NCBI RefSeq assembly: GCF_031834595.1
Contig: NZ_CP115541.1
Location: 4,334,501-4,398,500 of the forward strand
Length of the DNA: 64,000 nucleotides
Direction: 5' to 3'
DNA from: Stenotrophomonas oahuensis
GTDB taxonomy: Bacteria > Pseudomonadota > Gammaproteobacteria > Xanthomonadales > Xanthomonadaceae
Under the pieces are notes generated by a model. The model worked only from the letters and a program-made list of their open reading frames with translations. It was not told the origin of the DNA and did not search any database. A program made the translations under genes and the position numbers. Positions 40,171-48,894 of this stretch are shown in pieces; the first letter of the stretch is position 1; each line of letters opens with the position of its first letter.

Positions 40171-41391
40171 TTACGGCGCGGCGCTCTGCCCGGCAACCGC
40201 CGCACTGTTGACCACAAACGGATCACGCCCGGCATCGGCATAGCCACTGCACGCCGCATCGCCGGGGGCCACCGGATCACAGGCCCACAGCCCACGCGGC
40301 ACGGTGTCGCGCGGTTCAAAACGCTCGCCCGTCCACACCAGGAAGCCCAGGTGCAAGCGGCCCCACTCACCGTAGGTGCGCGGCTCGGCTTTGCCTTCAG
40401 CGGACACGTCGGCATACCAGCGCAGCGCCGGACCATACTGCAGCTTGCCCGGATCCAGCTGCACGCCTGTGCCTTCCACGCCATAGCGCTTCTTGTCGAC
40501 ATCGGACAGCAGCGGCTGCGCCGGCATCACCTGCGCGGTGATGTCCTGCGGTGCGCCGCCCGCCGTGACCTGGTACACCCGCTGCTCGACCAGTGCCTCA
40601 CGGCAGCTGCCGGTGGACAGGCGCATGGTCTTGCCCGCGTTGCCATCCGGGTAACGGCCATCCACGCAGGTGAACGGACCAGAGACCAGATACACCGTGG
40701 TCGAGGCATCGGCCCCTTCGAACGAACGCACCCACAGCCCGTTCTGCACGGCAATGAAGTCCGGCCGCACGCCATAGCCCGGCACCGCCTTGAACCACGC
40801 CTTCTGGCCAAGCTGACGCTCGCGCGCGGCGCGTGGCAGCAGCAGCTGCTGTTCGGGGATGGCCTTTAATGCATTGGCCAGATGTGACGGCATGACACCC
40901 TGGCAGGCCCCCACCAGCAGATTGTCCTGGCTGGCAAGGCGCGCAGCCAGATCGTTCGGGCAGCGTGCGCCCAACTGCCGTTCGATGGCGTTGTCCTGGT
41001 TGGCCAGCACGGGTACAACCAACGGACGCGGTGCAGGCGGCGCGGCCGGGGCCTCGGCAACAGCATCAGCCGACGCTGGCTCAGGTACCACGGCTGCCGA
41101 CGGCGCACCTGCCGCGGCATCCGCGGCGGCGGCAGCGGCATCTGCGGCACGGGCAGAGATGATTGCATCGGCTTGTTCGGCGTTGATTCTTTCATTCGAG
41201 GATGCCGGTGCCTCCGCCACTGCGTCTACCGCCTCGACCGGCTGCTCGGCCGCAGCCGGCGCAGCGACGGGAGCATCCACAGCCTCCTGCGCCTGCGCCT
41301 GCGCGGTGGCCAGCGCGAACGGCAGCATCAGCAGCAACGAGGTGGAACGGCAGGCACGCAGGTGCCGGGAATGAAGCGATGCTTTACGCAT
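40171..41391 (-). CDS. Exported protein of unknown function, 406 aa
   Basis: A 406-residue secreted or periplasmic protein. A signal peptide (STSLLLMLPFALATAQAQAQ, cleavage near residue 35) precedes a low-complexity Ala/Pro/Glu region up to ~125. The C-terminal ~280 residues form a globular domain with several Cys (GARCPNDLAARL, GACQGVMPSHL, GPFTCVDGRYPDG, GSCREALVEQ, LWACDPVAPGDAAC), likely disulfide-bonded. I do not recognise the family. It is monocistronic, convergent with the DUF1653 gene. Confidence 0.7.
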   Translation of the reverse strand: MRKASLHSRHLRACRSTSLLLMLPFALATAQAQAQEAVDAPVAAPAAAEQPVEAVDAVAEAPASSNERINAEQADAIISARAADAAAAAADAAAGAPSAAVVPEPASADAVAEAPAAPPAPRPLVVPVLANQDNAIERQLGARCPNDLAARLASQDNLLVGACQGVMPSHLANALKAIPEQQLLLPRAARERQLGQKAWFKAVPGYGVRPDFIAVQNGLWVRSFEGADASTTVYLVSGPFTCVDGRYPDGNAGKTMRLSTGSCREALVEQRVYQVTAGGAPQDITAQVMPAQPLLSDVDKKRYGVEGTGVQLDPGKLQYGPALRWYADVSAEGKAEPRTYGEWGRLHLGFLVWTGERFEPRDTVPRGLWACDPVAPGDAACSGYADAGRDPFVVNSAAVAGQSAAP

Positions 41392-41616
41392 GTATTCGTC
41401 CTTGAAGCTGGAGTTGAATGAGGTGGATCACTGCAAGCGATGACATTCAAAGCCCCCTTTGAATGTCCGTTCCGTCCACGGCCGGGACCCCGACGCGGAC
41501 ACCCTACACCAATCGTGAAATCCGCGTCGCGACAAAGTGAAGAAACTTTGAAGAAGATCACATCTTGGACCGTAAGATCCTGTTAATCCCAGGACTGCAT
41601 AACAATCGGGACAAAG
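41392..41616. promoter_or_regulatory. Intergenic region upstream of the exported protein gene
   Basis: About 225 bases, with AT-rich patches near 41515-41600. It presumably holds the leftward promoter of the exported protein gene. No gene is visible. Confidence 0.4.
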
Positions 41617-41637
41617 GCCGCACCGCGTTGGTGCGGC
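41617..41637 (-). terminator. Hairpin after the second virB6-like gene
   Basis: GCCGCACC with GGTGCGGC around a five-base loop, followed on the minus strand by CTTTGTCC. It lies nine bases past the virB6-like stop. The T-run is short, so efficiency is uncertain. Confidence 0.65.
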
Positions 41638-41645
41638 GCAACACC

Positions 41646-42770
41646 TCATCCCAACGTTGGCCCCGCATTCCCACGCAGACCGGGGCCGATGCCCGGGCTT
41701 GATCCCCCCACCGGATGTGCCGCACCCGGCACAAGATGCGGATGAACCTGCGGCACTGGCTGCTGCTGGGCCTCCACCGCTGTAGGCGCGCTCGGGGCAG
41801 CCTGTTCCCTTGTCTGAGCGGCGGAGGTGCCCCCTGAGATTTGCGAGAACGGCGAGAAGTTGCCCAGTACGCCTTGGAAGAACATGGCCGCCATTGGCGG
41901 CGCAGTCACGATCAGCGTGGTCATGATCACCCCAAGACCGCCCTGCTGCAGCGCCATGCTGCTCAGACTCGTCCCTCCACCACCGCCCAGCAGGAACATG
42001 TCGATGGCAGCACGCGCCCAGAACGACTCTGCGACTGCCACGACCGTGGTCATTGCATAGTCGACCATCACTGCCAGCACCGCCATCGAGAACATCGTTC
42101 CGAGACCATAAAGCAGCCACTTCTGAAACAGCGGCTTGGTCTGCTCAAACAGCAGGCAAAGTATGAACAGCGGTGCCAGTCCAACAAACAACGCCAGCGC
42201 GATCTTGTAAAGCATCAACATCGAACCGGCCACCACAGCGGGACCGCCGGTGCCCAGGCCGATGAAGAACTTGGCCTGCAGCTTCTCGGAGCCCATCTCG
42301 GGATCATTGGCAACCTCGATGGCGTCAATGCTGGCCATCGCCACCTGCATCCAACCCAGTGCCTTGTCTATCTGCTTCTCGGCGGGAGCACTGCTACCGG
42401 TGACGACACGCGATATCTCATGCTGAAGATCCTGAAACAGGATCGTCCGCAGCTCTGCGGACAGATCCGTGAGCTTCCAGTTGGTGATGGACACAGCGGT
42501 CGCGAGCAATACGATGAACATCGCGCGCACCACATTCATGAAGAACGCGGCTATTGAATCCCGGCTTCGCCCCGATACGATCAGCCCGCCCTTCATGGCC
42601 ACCCACAGTGTCAACACCCCCCACGCGAACTCAGCGACCCACTTCACGACGCGATCAAACAGCCCAACGCGGAACTCTTCGATCCGCTTATCCAGCGACT
42701 GCATGATCAGATCGAAGAACACGAAGTCCATCGCACCCGAGACCCGCATGAACGCATCTGTTAGTTCCAT
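41646..42770 (-). CDS. Second VirB6-like T4SS inner-membrane protein
   Basis: A 374-residue polytopic protein of the VirB6/TrbL family, clearly paralogous to the virB6 of the main operon (shared blocks: WMQVA, SIDAIEV, FIGLGTGGPAVVAGSMLMLY, ALFVGLAPLFILCLLFEQTK, FQKWLLYG, TAPPMAAMFFQG). About six membrane spans, then a Pro/Gln-rich C-terminal tail (~310-374). VirB6 forms the inner-membrane base of the T4SS. The ATG at 42770 follows AGGGAAGGA; longer starts are possible. It is paired with a virB5-like gene, repeating the order of the main operon. Confidence 0.85.
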   Translation of the reverse strand: MELTDAFMRVSGAMDFVFFDLIMQSLDKRIEEFRVGLFDRVVKWVAEFAWGVLTLWVAMKGGLIVSGRSRDSIAAFFMNVVRAMFIVLLATAVSITNWKLTDLSAELRTILFQDLQHEISRVVTGSSAPAEKQIDKALGWMQVAMASIDAIEVANDPEMGSEKLQAKFFIGLGTGGPAVVAGSMLMLYKIALALFVGLAPLFILCLLFEQTKPLFQKWLLYGLGTMFSMAVLAVMVDYAMTTVVAVAESFWARAAIDMFLLGGGGGTSLSSMALQQGGLGVIMTTLIVTAPPMAAMFFQGVLGNFSPFSQISGGTSAAQTREQAAPSAPTAVEAQQQPVPQVHPHLVPGAAHPVGGSSPGIGPGLRGNAGPTLG

Positions 42771-42829
42771 TCCTTCCCTCATCCATTGTCCAACTGAAAG
42801 CTCTGACGCGTGCATCAACCACACGCCTG

Positions 42830-43654
42830 TTACTTGAGCTTCAATGCCTTCTCCAACGCCGCCACCTGCACCACGTCACCCACCGCCCGTTTCACCGGAT
42901 CTCCCCTGAGTGCTGCCTTCGCCAGCACGCGCTGCTGCTCTTTGAGTGAGGCGATGCTGGCGTCATACGCCTGCATGCGCGCCGACCAGGTCTGCGCCAT
43001 TGCGTTCAGCTGATTCCCAAGGCGCGCAGTGTCACCTTGCGCAGCCTGCGCCCCGCCGGAGGTGTTCTCGCTGTTTTCGCGCGACTCCAGATTCCGGTCC
43101 ATTTCGGAACGGACCTGATCCATGGTCTCTTCGAGGAAGAAGAGCGTCTCGTTGAACTTACGGTTGTCCATCCGCTGGATGCTCACGCACAATTCATGCT
43201 GACGCTTCTTCCAGTCCGCGCCGTCCCCGAACGCTATGTTCCCGGCCAGCTGTTTCCATCCGGTGCTCAAGGCTTCGCGGCCGCACTTTTCTTTGACCAG
43301 GTAGTCCTCCGCCACGGGTTCAAGCTGCGCGCCGGGCGGAAGGTCCATCGCGAAACGCAGCGGGTCGAAGATCGCATCCAACTGCTCCATGTGTCGCTTG
43401 GTATCCCTCCAGCGCTGAGCCTCCGTCGTAAACTCTTTAATCTGGGAGACGAACTGCTGGATCTTCCAGAAGATTCCCTGGATGTCGACCACTGGCCAGC
43501 CGGATGCGGTCGCGGTCGGGGACGCCGCGGCAAGCGCGATGATGAGCGCACAAGCCTTGGCACTCTTGCGCGCGCGTTGCCGACGACGTGTGCCACCTCG
43601 TCCCGACGTCTGCTGTGATTCTTCATGCCCTCGCGGACTTGCCTTCGCCTTCAT
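42830..43654 (-). CDS. Second VirB5-like T4SS protein
   Basis: A 274-residue secreted protein paralogous to the main-operon virB5: shared GWPVVDI, RW..MK..ME, YLVKE.CG, QMDNRKFNE-type and RLGNQLNAMAQTW, LKEQQRVLAKAALRGDP. A basic N-terminus and hydrophobic stretch (ACALIIALAAASPTATA) form the signal sequence. VirB5 proteins sit at the tip of the T4 pilus. The ATG at 43654 has an excellent site, AAGGAGGTCGTG. It is 59 bases upstream of the second virB6-like gene. Sequence is more diverged than expected for a recent copy. Confidence 0.82.
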   Translation of the reverse strand: MKAKASPRGHEESQQTSGRGGTRRRQRARKSAKACALIIALAAASPTATASGWPVVDIQGIFWKIQQFVSQIKEFTTEAQRWRDTKRHMEQLDAIFDPLRFAMDLPPGAQLEPVAEDYLVKEKCGREALSTGWKQLAGNIAFGDGADWKKRQHELCVSIQRMDNRKFNETLFFLEETMDQVRSEMDRNLESRENSENTSGGAQAAQGDTARLGNQLNAMAQTWSARMQAYDASIASLKEQQRVLAKAALRGDPVKRAVGDVVQVAALEKALKLK

Positions 43655-44030
43655 CACGACCTCCTTGATCAAGGCGTGAACCATGCAACAAGGCAGACGC
43701 CACGTGGACGCTAGATCCCGGCCAGCGGCGACACGAAACGAACATCCAGCTTTCAATGGCCGCGCGGGCTTTCGTCGAACACACTGCGGCACAGGAGTTT
43801 CAGGGCGCATGACAGCGACAGCGCGAAGCGCATTCGCTGTGCCGGACAAATCTGCAGGATTTCCCTTGGTACGTCGCTTCCAGCCATCAGCGCGCGACGC
43901 CGCCCCCCTCAGAACAACGTCCGGGGCTGGGATGTAGGAAAACCCCTATACGCCCACCACCCATTCCCCGCTATCGTATGCAACCAGCGCTCCGGTTGGC
44001 CCGGGGCGGGTCATTCAACGGGGACAACAC
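43655..44030. promoter_or_regulatory. Divergent intergenic region between virB5-like and DUF4189-type genes
   Basis: About 375 bases without a convincing gene. It separates leftward T4SS genes from two rightward secreted-protein genes and should hold promoters for both. GCTATCGT near 43970 could be part of a -10 element for the rightward pair. Confidence 0.4.
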
Positions 44031-44495
44031 ATGAAGCACACCGCACCTCGCCCGCACCGGGCGCGCTGGACACTGCTGGCCATTCTGGCCACCGGTACCG
44101 CCTTCGCCCAGACCCCGGCCGGGCTGCCGCCGCCGGGCACAATGAGCGCGAAGATGCCCGAAGGCATGGAAATCTACATGAGCATGGCGGTCAGCGACGC
44201 CGACCAGCAGGTCAGCCGGAACATGGGGGCCAGCGAGTCCGAGGCGAAAATCCGCTCGCTGCAGGAATGCAAGGCCAAGTACAAGGGCTGCGTGGAACTG
44301 ATCACCTTCCCGGTGCGCAACCACTGCATGGGCCTGGCGGTGGACAAGAAGGCCAAGCCGAACATCCGTGCCCTGTTCGTCAGTGTGGAAGAAACCGGCA
44401 AGACCAAGCCGGGTGAGCTGGCCCAGAAGTCGCTGGAGCAGTGCGAGGCCGCCGGCGGTGCCCAGTGCGAGTCGCAAAGTGATTACTGTTTCTAA
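44031..44495 (+). CDS. Secreted DUF4189-type Cys-rich protein, 154 aa
   Basis: A 154-residue protein with a signal peptide (ARWTLLAILATGTAFAQ). The mature part has the DUF4189-like pattern: SESEAKIRSLQECKAKYKG then C, HNQC-like NHCMGLAVDKKAKP, and a C-terminal AAGGAQCESQSDYCF, giving paired Cys likely to be disulfide-bonded. The function of DUF4189 is unknown. It is the first of two rightward genes and overlaps the start of the next by 17 bases. The ATG follows CGGGGACAACAC. Confidence 0.72.
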   Translation: MKHTAPRPHRARWTLLAILATGTAFAQTPAGLPPPGTMSAKMPEGMEIYMSMAVSDADQQVSRNMGASESEAKIRSLQECKAKYKGCVELITFPVRNHCMGLAVDKKAKPNIRALFVSVEETGKTKPGELAQKSLEQCEAAGGAQCESQSDYCF

Positions 44496-45582
44496 GGCTG
44501 TCCGCATCGGACTTGCGGGTGCGCTGCTGGCCCTGGTGCCGGCTTTGGCCCACGGAAACCAGGCGCAGCAGACGCAGATGCAGCGCGATCACCAGAACAT
44601 GGTGAACTACATCGTCTGGCATCAGAGCCCAGTCGCGGCAGCGTATGTCCCCACCGCCGAAGACCAGATCAATGCGGCGCTCCGGGCCGCCATGCTGGCA
44701 AGGAAGCGTGAGAAGATCGCCAAGGACGCTACCCGCGACTGGTGGGGCGTGGTCGTGGTCAGCACCGAGGACGGCTCCTGGAACGTAAAGCTCAACGCCG
44801 AGGACAAGACCATCCCGTTGATGGATGCCATGGACGAGTGCAAGGGCGTCTGCTCGCCGATCCTCACCTTCGCCAACAGCTGCGTCGCACCGTCCTACAG
44901 TGCACAGGGCGGCATGTACTGGGAACAGGGCGACACCCGCGCCAATGCCCGGGAGGCGGCGAACGCTGCGTGCACCGCAGCAGGGGGCAGCAACTGCAAC
45001 AGCCCGAAAGAACAGGCCATGTGCACCGGCTGGAAGTATGCGTACAGCGGCCTTGAGCGCTTTTCCAATCGCATGAATCACACCGCCAAGGGTGATATTG
45101 CCTCGGCCAAGTTCGAGTACTTCCCAGGTGCCCAGGACTACATTGCCAAGCCACTGGAACGTCGCGGCACGTCAACGGCCAAGATCGATCTTGACAAGAA
45201 ATACCACGGCTCTGATGAAAAGGGAAAGCAAAGACTGGAGCAGCGCGCGCAAGGCGTCATGCGCATGGCCGAGCCCTGGACCGCCATTGCCGCCGGAAGC
45301 GGGCCGAAGGCCTATGCCATCCACTGGGGCCTGAACGAAACCGACGCCAAGGACACGGCGATCAACAAGTGCGGCGGCGGTGACTGCAAGGTGCTGGTCG
45401 CGGTGCCCTACGGTCAGTGCATGACAGCCATCCGCCTGCTCAAGGCCGACGGGCGCGTGGACAGCTTCGGCGGCCAGGGTGCCACCCAGGCCGAAGCGGA
45501 GGAAATCGCGATGACCCAGTGCATCAGCGCGGGCGCGGCCACCTGCCCCGTCGTCTTCAATGAGTGCATGAAGAAGAAGTAA
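44479..45582 (+). CDS. Secreted two-domain DUF4189-type protein, 367 aa
   Basis: A 367-residue secreted protein starting at GTG (44479), with signal sequence VRIGLAGALLALVPALAHG. Two DUF4189-like domains follow: the first with DWWGVVVVSTEDGSWNV and FANSCVAPSYS, the second with PWTAIAAGSGPKAYAIHWG, AINKCGGGDCKVLVAVPYG and CISAGAATCPVVFNECM. It is closely similar along its length to the 51767-52861 product, on the opposite strand. Unlike that one it lacks the CPPGQ N-terminal motif. A longer frame to 44368 is a shadow of the preceding gene. Confidence 0.75.
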   Translation: MITVSKAVRIGLAGALLALVPALAHGNQAQQTQMQRDHQNMVNYIVWHQSPVAAAYVPTAEDQINAALRAAMLARKREKIAKDATRDWWGVVVVSTEDGSWNVKLNAEDKTIPLMDAMDECKGVCSPILTFANSCVAPSYSAQGGMYWEQGDTRANAREAANAACTAAGGSNCNSPKEQAMCTGWKYAYSGLERFSNRMNHTAKGDIASAKFEYFPGAQDYIAKPLERRGTSTAKIDLDKKYHGSDEKGKQRLEQRAQGVMRMAEPWTAIAAGSGPKAYAIHWGLNETDAKDTAINKCGGGDCKVLVAVPYGQCMTAIRLLKADGRVDSFGGQGATQAEAEEIAMTQCISAGAATCPVVFNECMKKK

Positions 45583-45590
45583 TGCGCGAC

Positions 45591-45620
45591 GTAGAGATGC
45601 TGCTACAGCAGCATCTCTAC
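45591..45620. repeat. SMAG-type palindrome at the left end of the biosynthetic operon
   Basis: GTAGAGATGCTGCT faces its exact complement AGCAGCATCTCTAC with two central bases. It lies between the convergent DUF4189-type and Rieske oxygenase genes and contains the TAG stop of the latter (45603-45605). Confidence 0.85.
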
Positions 45621-46622
45621 GGCACGGGGTACCGCCTCTGGCGGCAACGCCCCCTGCGACCAGAAGTGTTCCAAGGTGCCACGCACCAGATCCAGTGGCG
45701 TGGACGCCCCCTGCCTCGCGCCGAATCGTGCCTTGTTGTCGGACTGCAGGCGCAGCATGGCAGCATCCTGGTCGTTCACCCGCTTCAGGAACGGCCACAC
45801 GAACAACCGCACCGCCCACGCCGGAGCCCAGCGCCCCTCCACATGCAGGGTGACGAACACATCCGTCTCATGCGGGCTGCGTGGGGTGAAGTGCAGGTCG
45901 ATCAGCACCCGGCTGCCGTTGGCGTAGGTGTACTCAATGCGGGTGCTGCCCGGCGCGGCAAAATGCGCGCGCTCGCCGGTGCGCTCCGACTCGAACAGGC
46001 GATACAGCAGACCTGACTGTGCCGGCAGGCCCTGGTAGTCGACGCTGAAGCCTTCGGCGGTGGGAGTGAACTGTGCCGTGGCCCGAGCGCGCGCGGCGTC
46101 ACTGCGCACCAGCCCGGCGTGGATGAAGTGGGTGTGCATCGGATCCAGGAAGTTCTCCATGGCGTCCACCACGTTGGCTGCCCAGCGGGTCTGCCAGATG
46201 AAACGGCGCGTGCCCGGATCGGTGGCGCGCACCATGGCATTGGGCTGGTCAGCCCCTGCCGGTCCCGGTCGCAGCCACACGAAGCCATCGAGTTCGCAGG
46301 TGGCAAATGCCCGTACCCGCACGCCCGGCGGGGTGTGCTCAGACGGCAGGCCGGGCACCCCGCGCAGTGCGCCTTGGGCATCGAACGCCCACCCATGGTA
46401 GGGACAGGCCAGGTGCCTGCCCTTGACGCAGCCCGCCGACAGCGGTGCGTGACGGTGGGGACAACGATCTTCCAGAGCGATCAGGGTACCGTCGCCGTCC
46501 TGGCTTCGAGCCAGGGCGATGTGCGTGTCCAGCACCGTGATACCCAACGGCTGCGGGCCGACCGCGTCGGAGCGCGCAACCGCATACCACTGGGTGTGAA
46601 GCAAGGGGTTCCAGGTACTCAT
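45603..46622 (-). CDS. Rieske non-haem iron oxygenase
   Basis: A 339-residue oxygenase component. The N-terminal Rieske domain binds a 2Fe-2S cluster through CPHRHAPL (~53-60) and CPYHGWAF (~73-80). The catalytic domain has the iron ligands in NVVDAMENFLDPMHTHFIH (Asp and two His). The layout resembles vanillate O-demethylase and pheophorbide oxygenase-type enzymes that act alone with a separate reductase; no reductase gene is in the operon. It is the last gene of the six-gene cluster and starts within the stop of the GNAT-like gene (ATGA). It likely performs a hydroxylation or demethylation tailoring step. Confidence 0.92.
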   Translation of the reverse strand: MSTWNPLLHTQWYAVARSDAVGPQPLGITVLDTHIALARSQDGDGTLIALEDRCPHRHAPLSAGCVKGRHLACPYHGWAFDAQGALRGVPGLPSEHTPPGVRVRAFATCELDGFVWLRPGPAGADQPNAMVRATDPGTRRFIWQTRWAANVVDAMENFLDPMHTHFIHAGLVRSDAARARATAQFTPTAEGFSVDYQGLPAQSGLLYRLFESERTGERAHFAAPGSTRIEYTYANGSRVLIDLHFTPRSPHETDVFVTLHVEGRWAPAWAVRLFVWPFLKRVNDQDAAMLRLQSDNKARFGARQGASTPLDLVRGTLEHFWSQGALPPEAVPRAVEMLL

Positions 46623-47734
46623 AGTTGAAATCCACGCAGCAGCGGTACACCGAGCCGGCAGGTTGTGGCCGACAGCGCCGAGATCATCGCGCGCGTTCGG
46701 CGCGGCAGATGACCGGCGTAGACGGCACTGTATTCGATGGAAGGCACCCCGCCGCGCAGCCGCTTGAAACCCGCGGCACCAGCGCTGAAGTTCAAACGCC
46801 AGCCCTGGATCTGGCAGGTGCGATACGCGCACGCGGTGGCGAGTCGGTACAGAGCCCGCTTCTGTGGCTCGGTCGTGTCGTAGCCGACAATGGGGGCGGT
46901 GGCGGTGCGCCCCAGTCGGAACAGCCCGACAATGCATGCCAGACGATTGTCTTCGTCGCGGAAGCCCTCGAACTGCAGCAGCCCGGCACGGTGCCAAAGG
47001 CGCAGGAACTCGGCGGTATAGACCGGGTTGAAGCGCGAATGCTTGCCGATATAAAGCATTGCGTAGAGTTCGGCGATGCGCGCGTAGTCGATTTCGTTGA
47101 TGTCTGCATCGTCACAATGACGCAGCGGCGTCTTGCGCAGCAGCGCGATATCCCAGCGCAGGTTCTGATGACGACGATGCAGGGTCTCGAACGCGTCGTA
47201 CAGATACACCTGCCGGCTGGCGACCAGCACACAGCCTGCAGCGCGCAGCGCGTCGATCCAATCCGCATTGTCGTGGGCGTTGAGCGAACGGAACCACACC
47301 GCGTGCTGCGGCCAGCGCTCTATCGCCTCCGCCACCACCGCGACCGGGTTCACCTGCGCAAGCGACGGGTACAGATTGGTGGACAGCAGCCAGTTGTTGA
47401 CGCACACGGCGCGGTCGAGGCCATTGCTCCGCAGCGGCACGCCAATGGCGGCGATGCCCTTTCGCGACAGCGGCGCAGCCCATGGCGGAAGGTAGCGCGC
47501 GGCTTCTTCTGCCGCGTAGTCGGCATAGGTACTGGTGGGCGAGCAGACCCAGGCATCGCCGGCCAGCCCGTCGTGCACGCTGACCGGCAGCGGACCGACC
47601 TCGGTGCGGATCGCGGCGGTGTGCGCGCGCACGTTGGTGATCAGGGTGTCGGTCGCACGGTCGGCGTGCACCGCCGCGAAAGCATGCGCCGCGCTGGTGA
47701 AGTTGCCCTCACCCTCGGTGCGCACGGCGCTCAT
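46619..47734 (-). CDS. GNAT-like acyltransferase of the biosynthetic operon
   Basis: A 371-residue protein that I read as a two-domain GNAT-fold enzyme. The C-terminal half has the feel of an acetyltransferase core (LLQFEGFRDEDNRLACIVGLF, VGYDTTEPQKRALYRL, LNFSAGAAGFKRLRGGVPS), similar to proteins that transfer acyl groups from CoA or carrier protein or from aminoacyl donors. The N-terminal half (~1-180) is unassigned. It overlaps the ATP-grasp gene upstream and the Rieske gene downstream by four bases each. The fold assignment is inferred, not proven. Confidence 0.6.
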   Translation of the reverse strand: MSAVRTEGEGNFTSAAHAFAAVHADRATDTLITNVRAHTAAIRTEVGPLPVSVHDGLAGDAWVCSPTSTYADYAAEEAARYLPPWAAPLSRKGIAAIGVPLRSNGLDRAVCVNNWLLSTNLYPSLAQVNPVAVVAEAIERWPQHAVWFRSLNAHDNADWIDALRAAGCVLVASRQVYLYDAFETLHRRHQNLRWDIALLRKTPLRHCDDADINEIDYARIAELYAMLYIGKHSRFNPVYTAEFLRLWHRAGLLQFEGFRDEDNRLACIVGLFRLGRTATAPIVGYDTTEPQKRALYRLATACAYRTCQIQGWRLNFSAGAAGFKRLRGGVPSIEYSAVYAGHLPRRTRAMISALSATTCRLGVPLLRGFQL

Positions 47735-48894
47735 CGGGCGACCGCTGCCATCGGCTCGCCATCCCACTCGATGTCGCGGGTGGCCGCCTCGCGCAGGCTG
47801 CAGTGCTGCCGTCGCGCCATCCGTGCATATGAGCCCAGGTCGAGCAGGCTGGCCAGCGGCGGCAGGCGGTCGCCGGCGGTGCTGATGACGTCGACGGCAT
47901 TACCGAAGTCGCGTCGCCACTGCCCGAACTGTCGATGCTGGACGGCCTGCTTCAGGCCTGCGCTGGCCATCAGCGCACCGATCATCCGTGCGCGCGGTGC
48001 AACCGGCTCCTGTAGTTCACCCTCCCCCAGCAACGCCGCCGGCAGGTCGCAGTCGAACGGGAACAGATGCAGCCCGCTGGTCGCGCGTGGATTGCATTCC
48101 AGCGCCAGCGCCCCGCCTTCGGCGGCCTCGATCCAGTCGAAGGAGATCTGTCCGCTGTAATGCGTACCGCGCACCAGCGCGGCGATCGCATCGCGGATGG
48201 CCGGCCGCTGCACCGGCTCGAAGTAGTAGCTGGAGCTGCGGTGCAGCCGATAGCGCGGGCGGTAGATGGCATGCGCCAGCAGGCGGCCGCGGTGGGCGAT
48301 GGCATAGCTGCACAGCTCATCACCGGCGACGAAGGCCTGTACCACCCAGGGCCCCAACGCGGGCAGCGCCGGCGCATCGGCCGGAATGCCCTGCGGGTAC
48401 AAGCGGACATGCACGCCGAAACGCGAGAACTCCGGTTTCAGCACCACCGCCCTGCCCTGCGCCCATTCCCGCGCCTCCTCCAGCGAGGACACCCGGCCGC
48501 TGTCCGGCACCGGCATGCCGTGCTCGCGGGCGATGGACAGGAACGACCATTTGCTGTGCAGCGCCGCCAGGGTGCCAAAGCCATCCACTGCCACATGCAA
48601 CGAGCGCGGCAGCGCGGGCCGGTGCCGTGCCAGGTGCAGGGCTTCCTCGCAGGTGGGCAGCAATAGATCGATGCGTTCGCGGGCGACGATGCGATTCAGC
48701 TCAGTCACGAAGGCATCGGGCGCATAGCGCGGTGGCGGCAGCGCATGAGTCTGTTCAACGGCGCTGGACCAGCCGGTCAGGCGGCACGGAATGCTGTCGG
48801 CCACGTGCACCTGCCAGCCCAGCCGGTCGAAGCGACGTGCGTGATCCAGCGCGACCGGCGCACGTGCCCCCAGAATCAGGACGCGCGGGATCAT
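47731..48894 (-). CDS. ATP-grasp ligase
   Basis: A 387-residue ATP-grasp protein. An N-terminal Rossmann-like pre-domain (RVLILGARAPVALDHARRF) precedes the ATP-grasp core: AVVLKPEFSRFGVHV supplies the phosphate-binding Lys, WVVQAFVAGDELCSYAIAH the adenine loop region, and FDWIEAAEGGALALECNPRA the metal-binding Glu and Asn. Enzymes of this fold join a carboxylate to an amine, thiol or alcohol through an acyl phosphate. Here it could ligate the fatty acyl product of the operon to an amino acid or amine. Overlaps the MBL gene (ATGA). Confidence 0.85.
   Translation of the reverse strand: MIPRVLILGARAPVALDHARRFDRLGWQVHVADSIPCRLTGWSSAVEQTHALPPPRYAPDAFVTELNRIVARERIDLLLPTCEEALHLARHRPALPRSLHVAVDGFGTLAALHSKWSFLSIAREHGMPVPDSGRVSSLEEAREWAQGRAVVLKPEFSRFGVHVRLYPQGIPADAPALPALGPWVVQAFVAGDELCSYAIAHRGRLLAHAIYRPRYRLHRSSSYYFEPVQRPAIRDAIAALVRGTHYSGQISFDWIEAAEGGALALECNPRATSGLHLFPFDCDLPAALLGEGELQEPVAPRARMIGALMASAGLKQAVQHRQFGQWRRDFGNAVDVISTAGDRLPPLASLLDLGSYARMARRQHCSLREAATRDIEWDGEPMAAVAR

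Noticed and set aside
44368..44478. N-terminal extension of the 367-residue DUF4189-type protein
   Set aside because: It overlaps the preceding gene in another frame and would displace the signal peptide from the N-terminus; GTG at 44479 fits a secreted protein.
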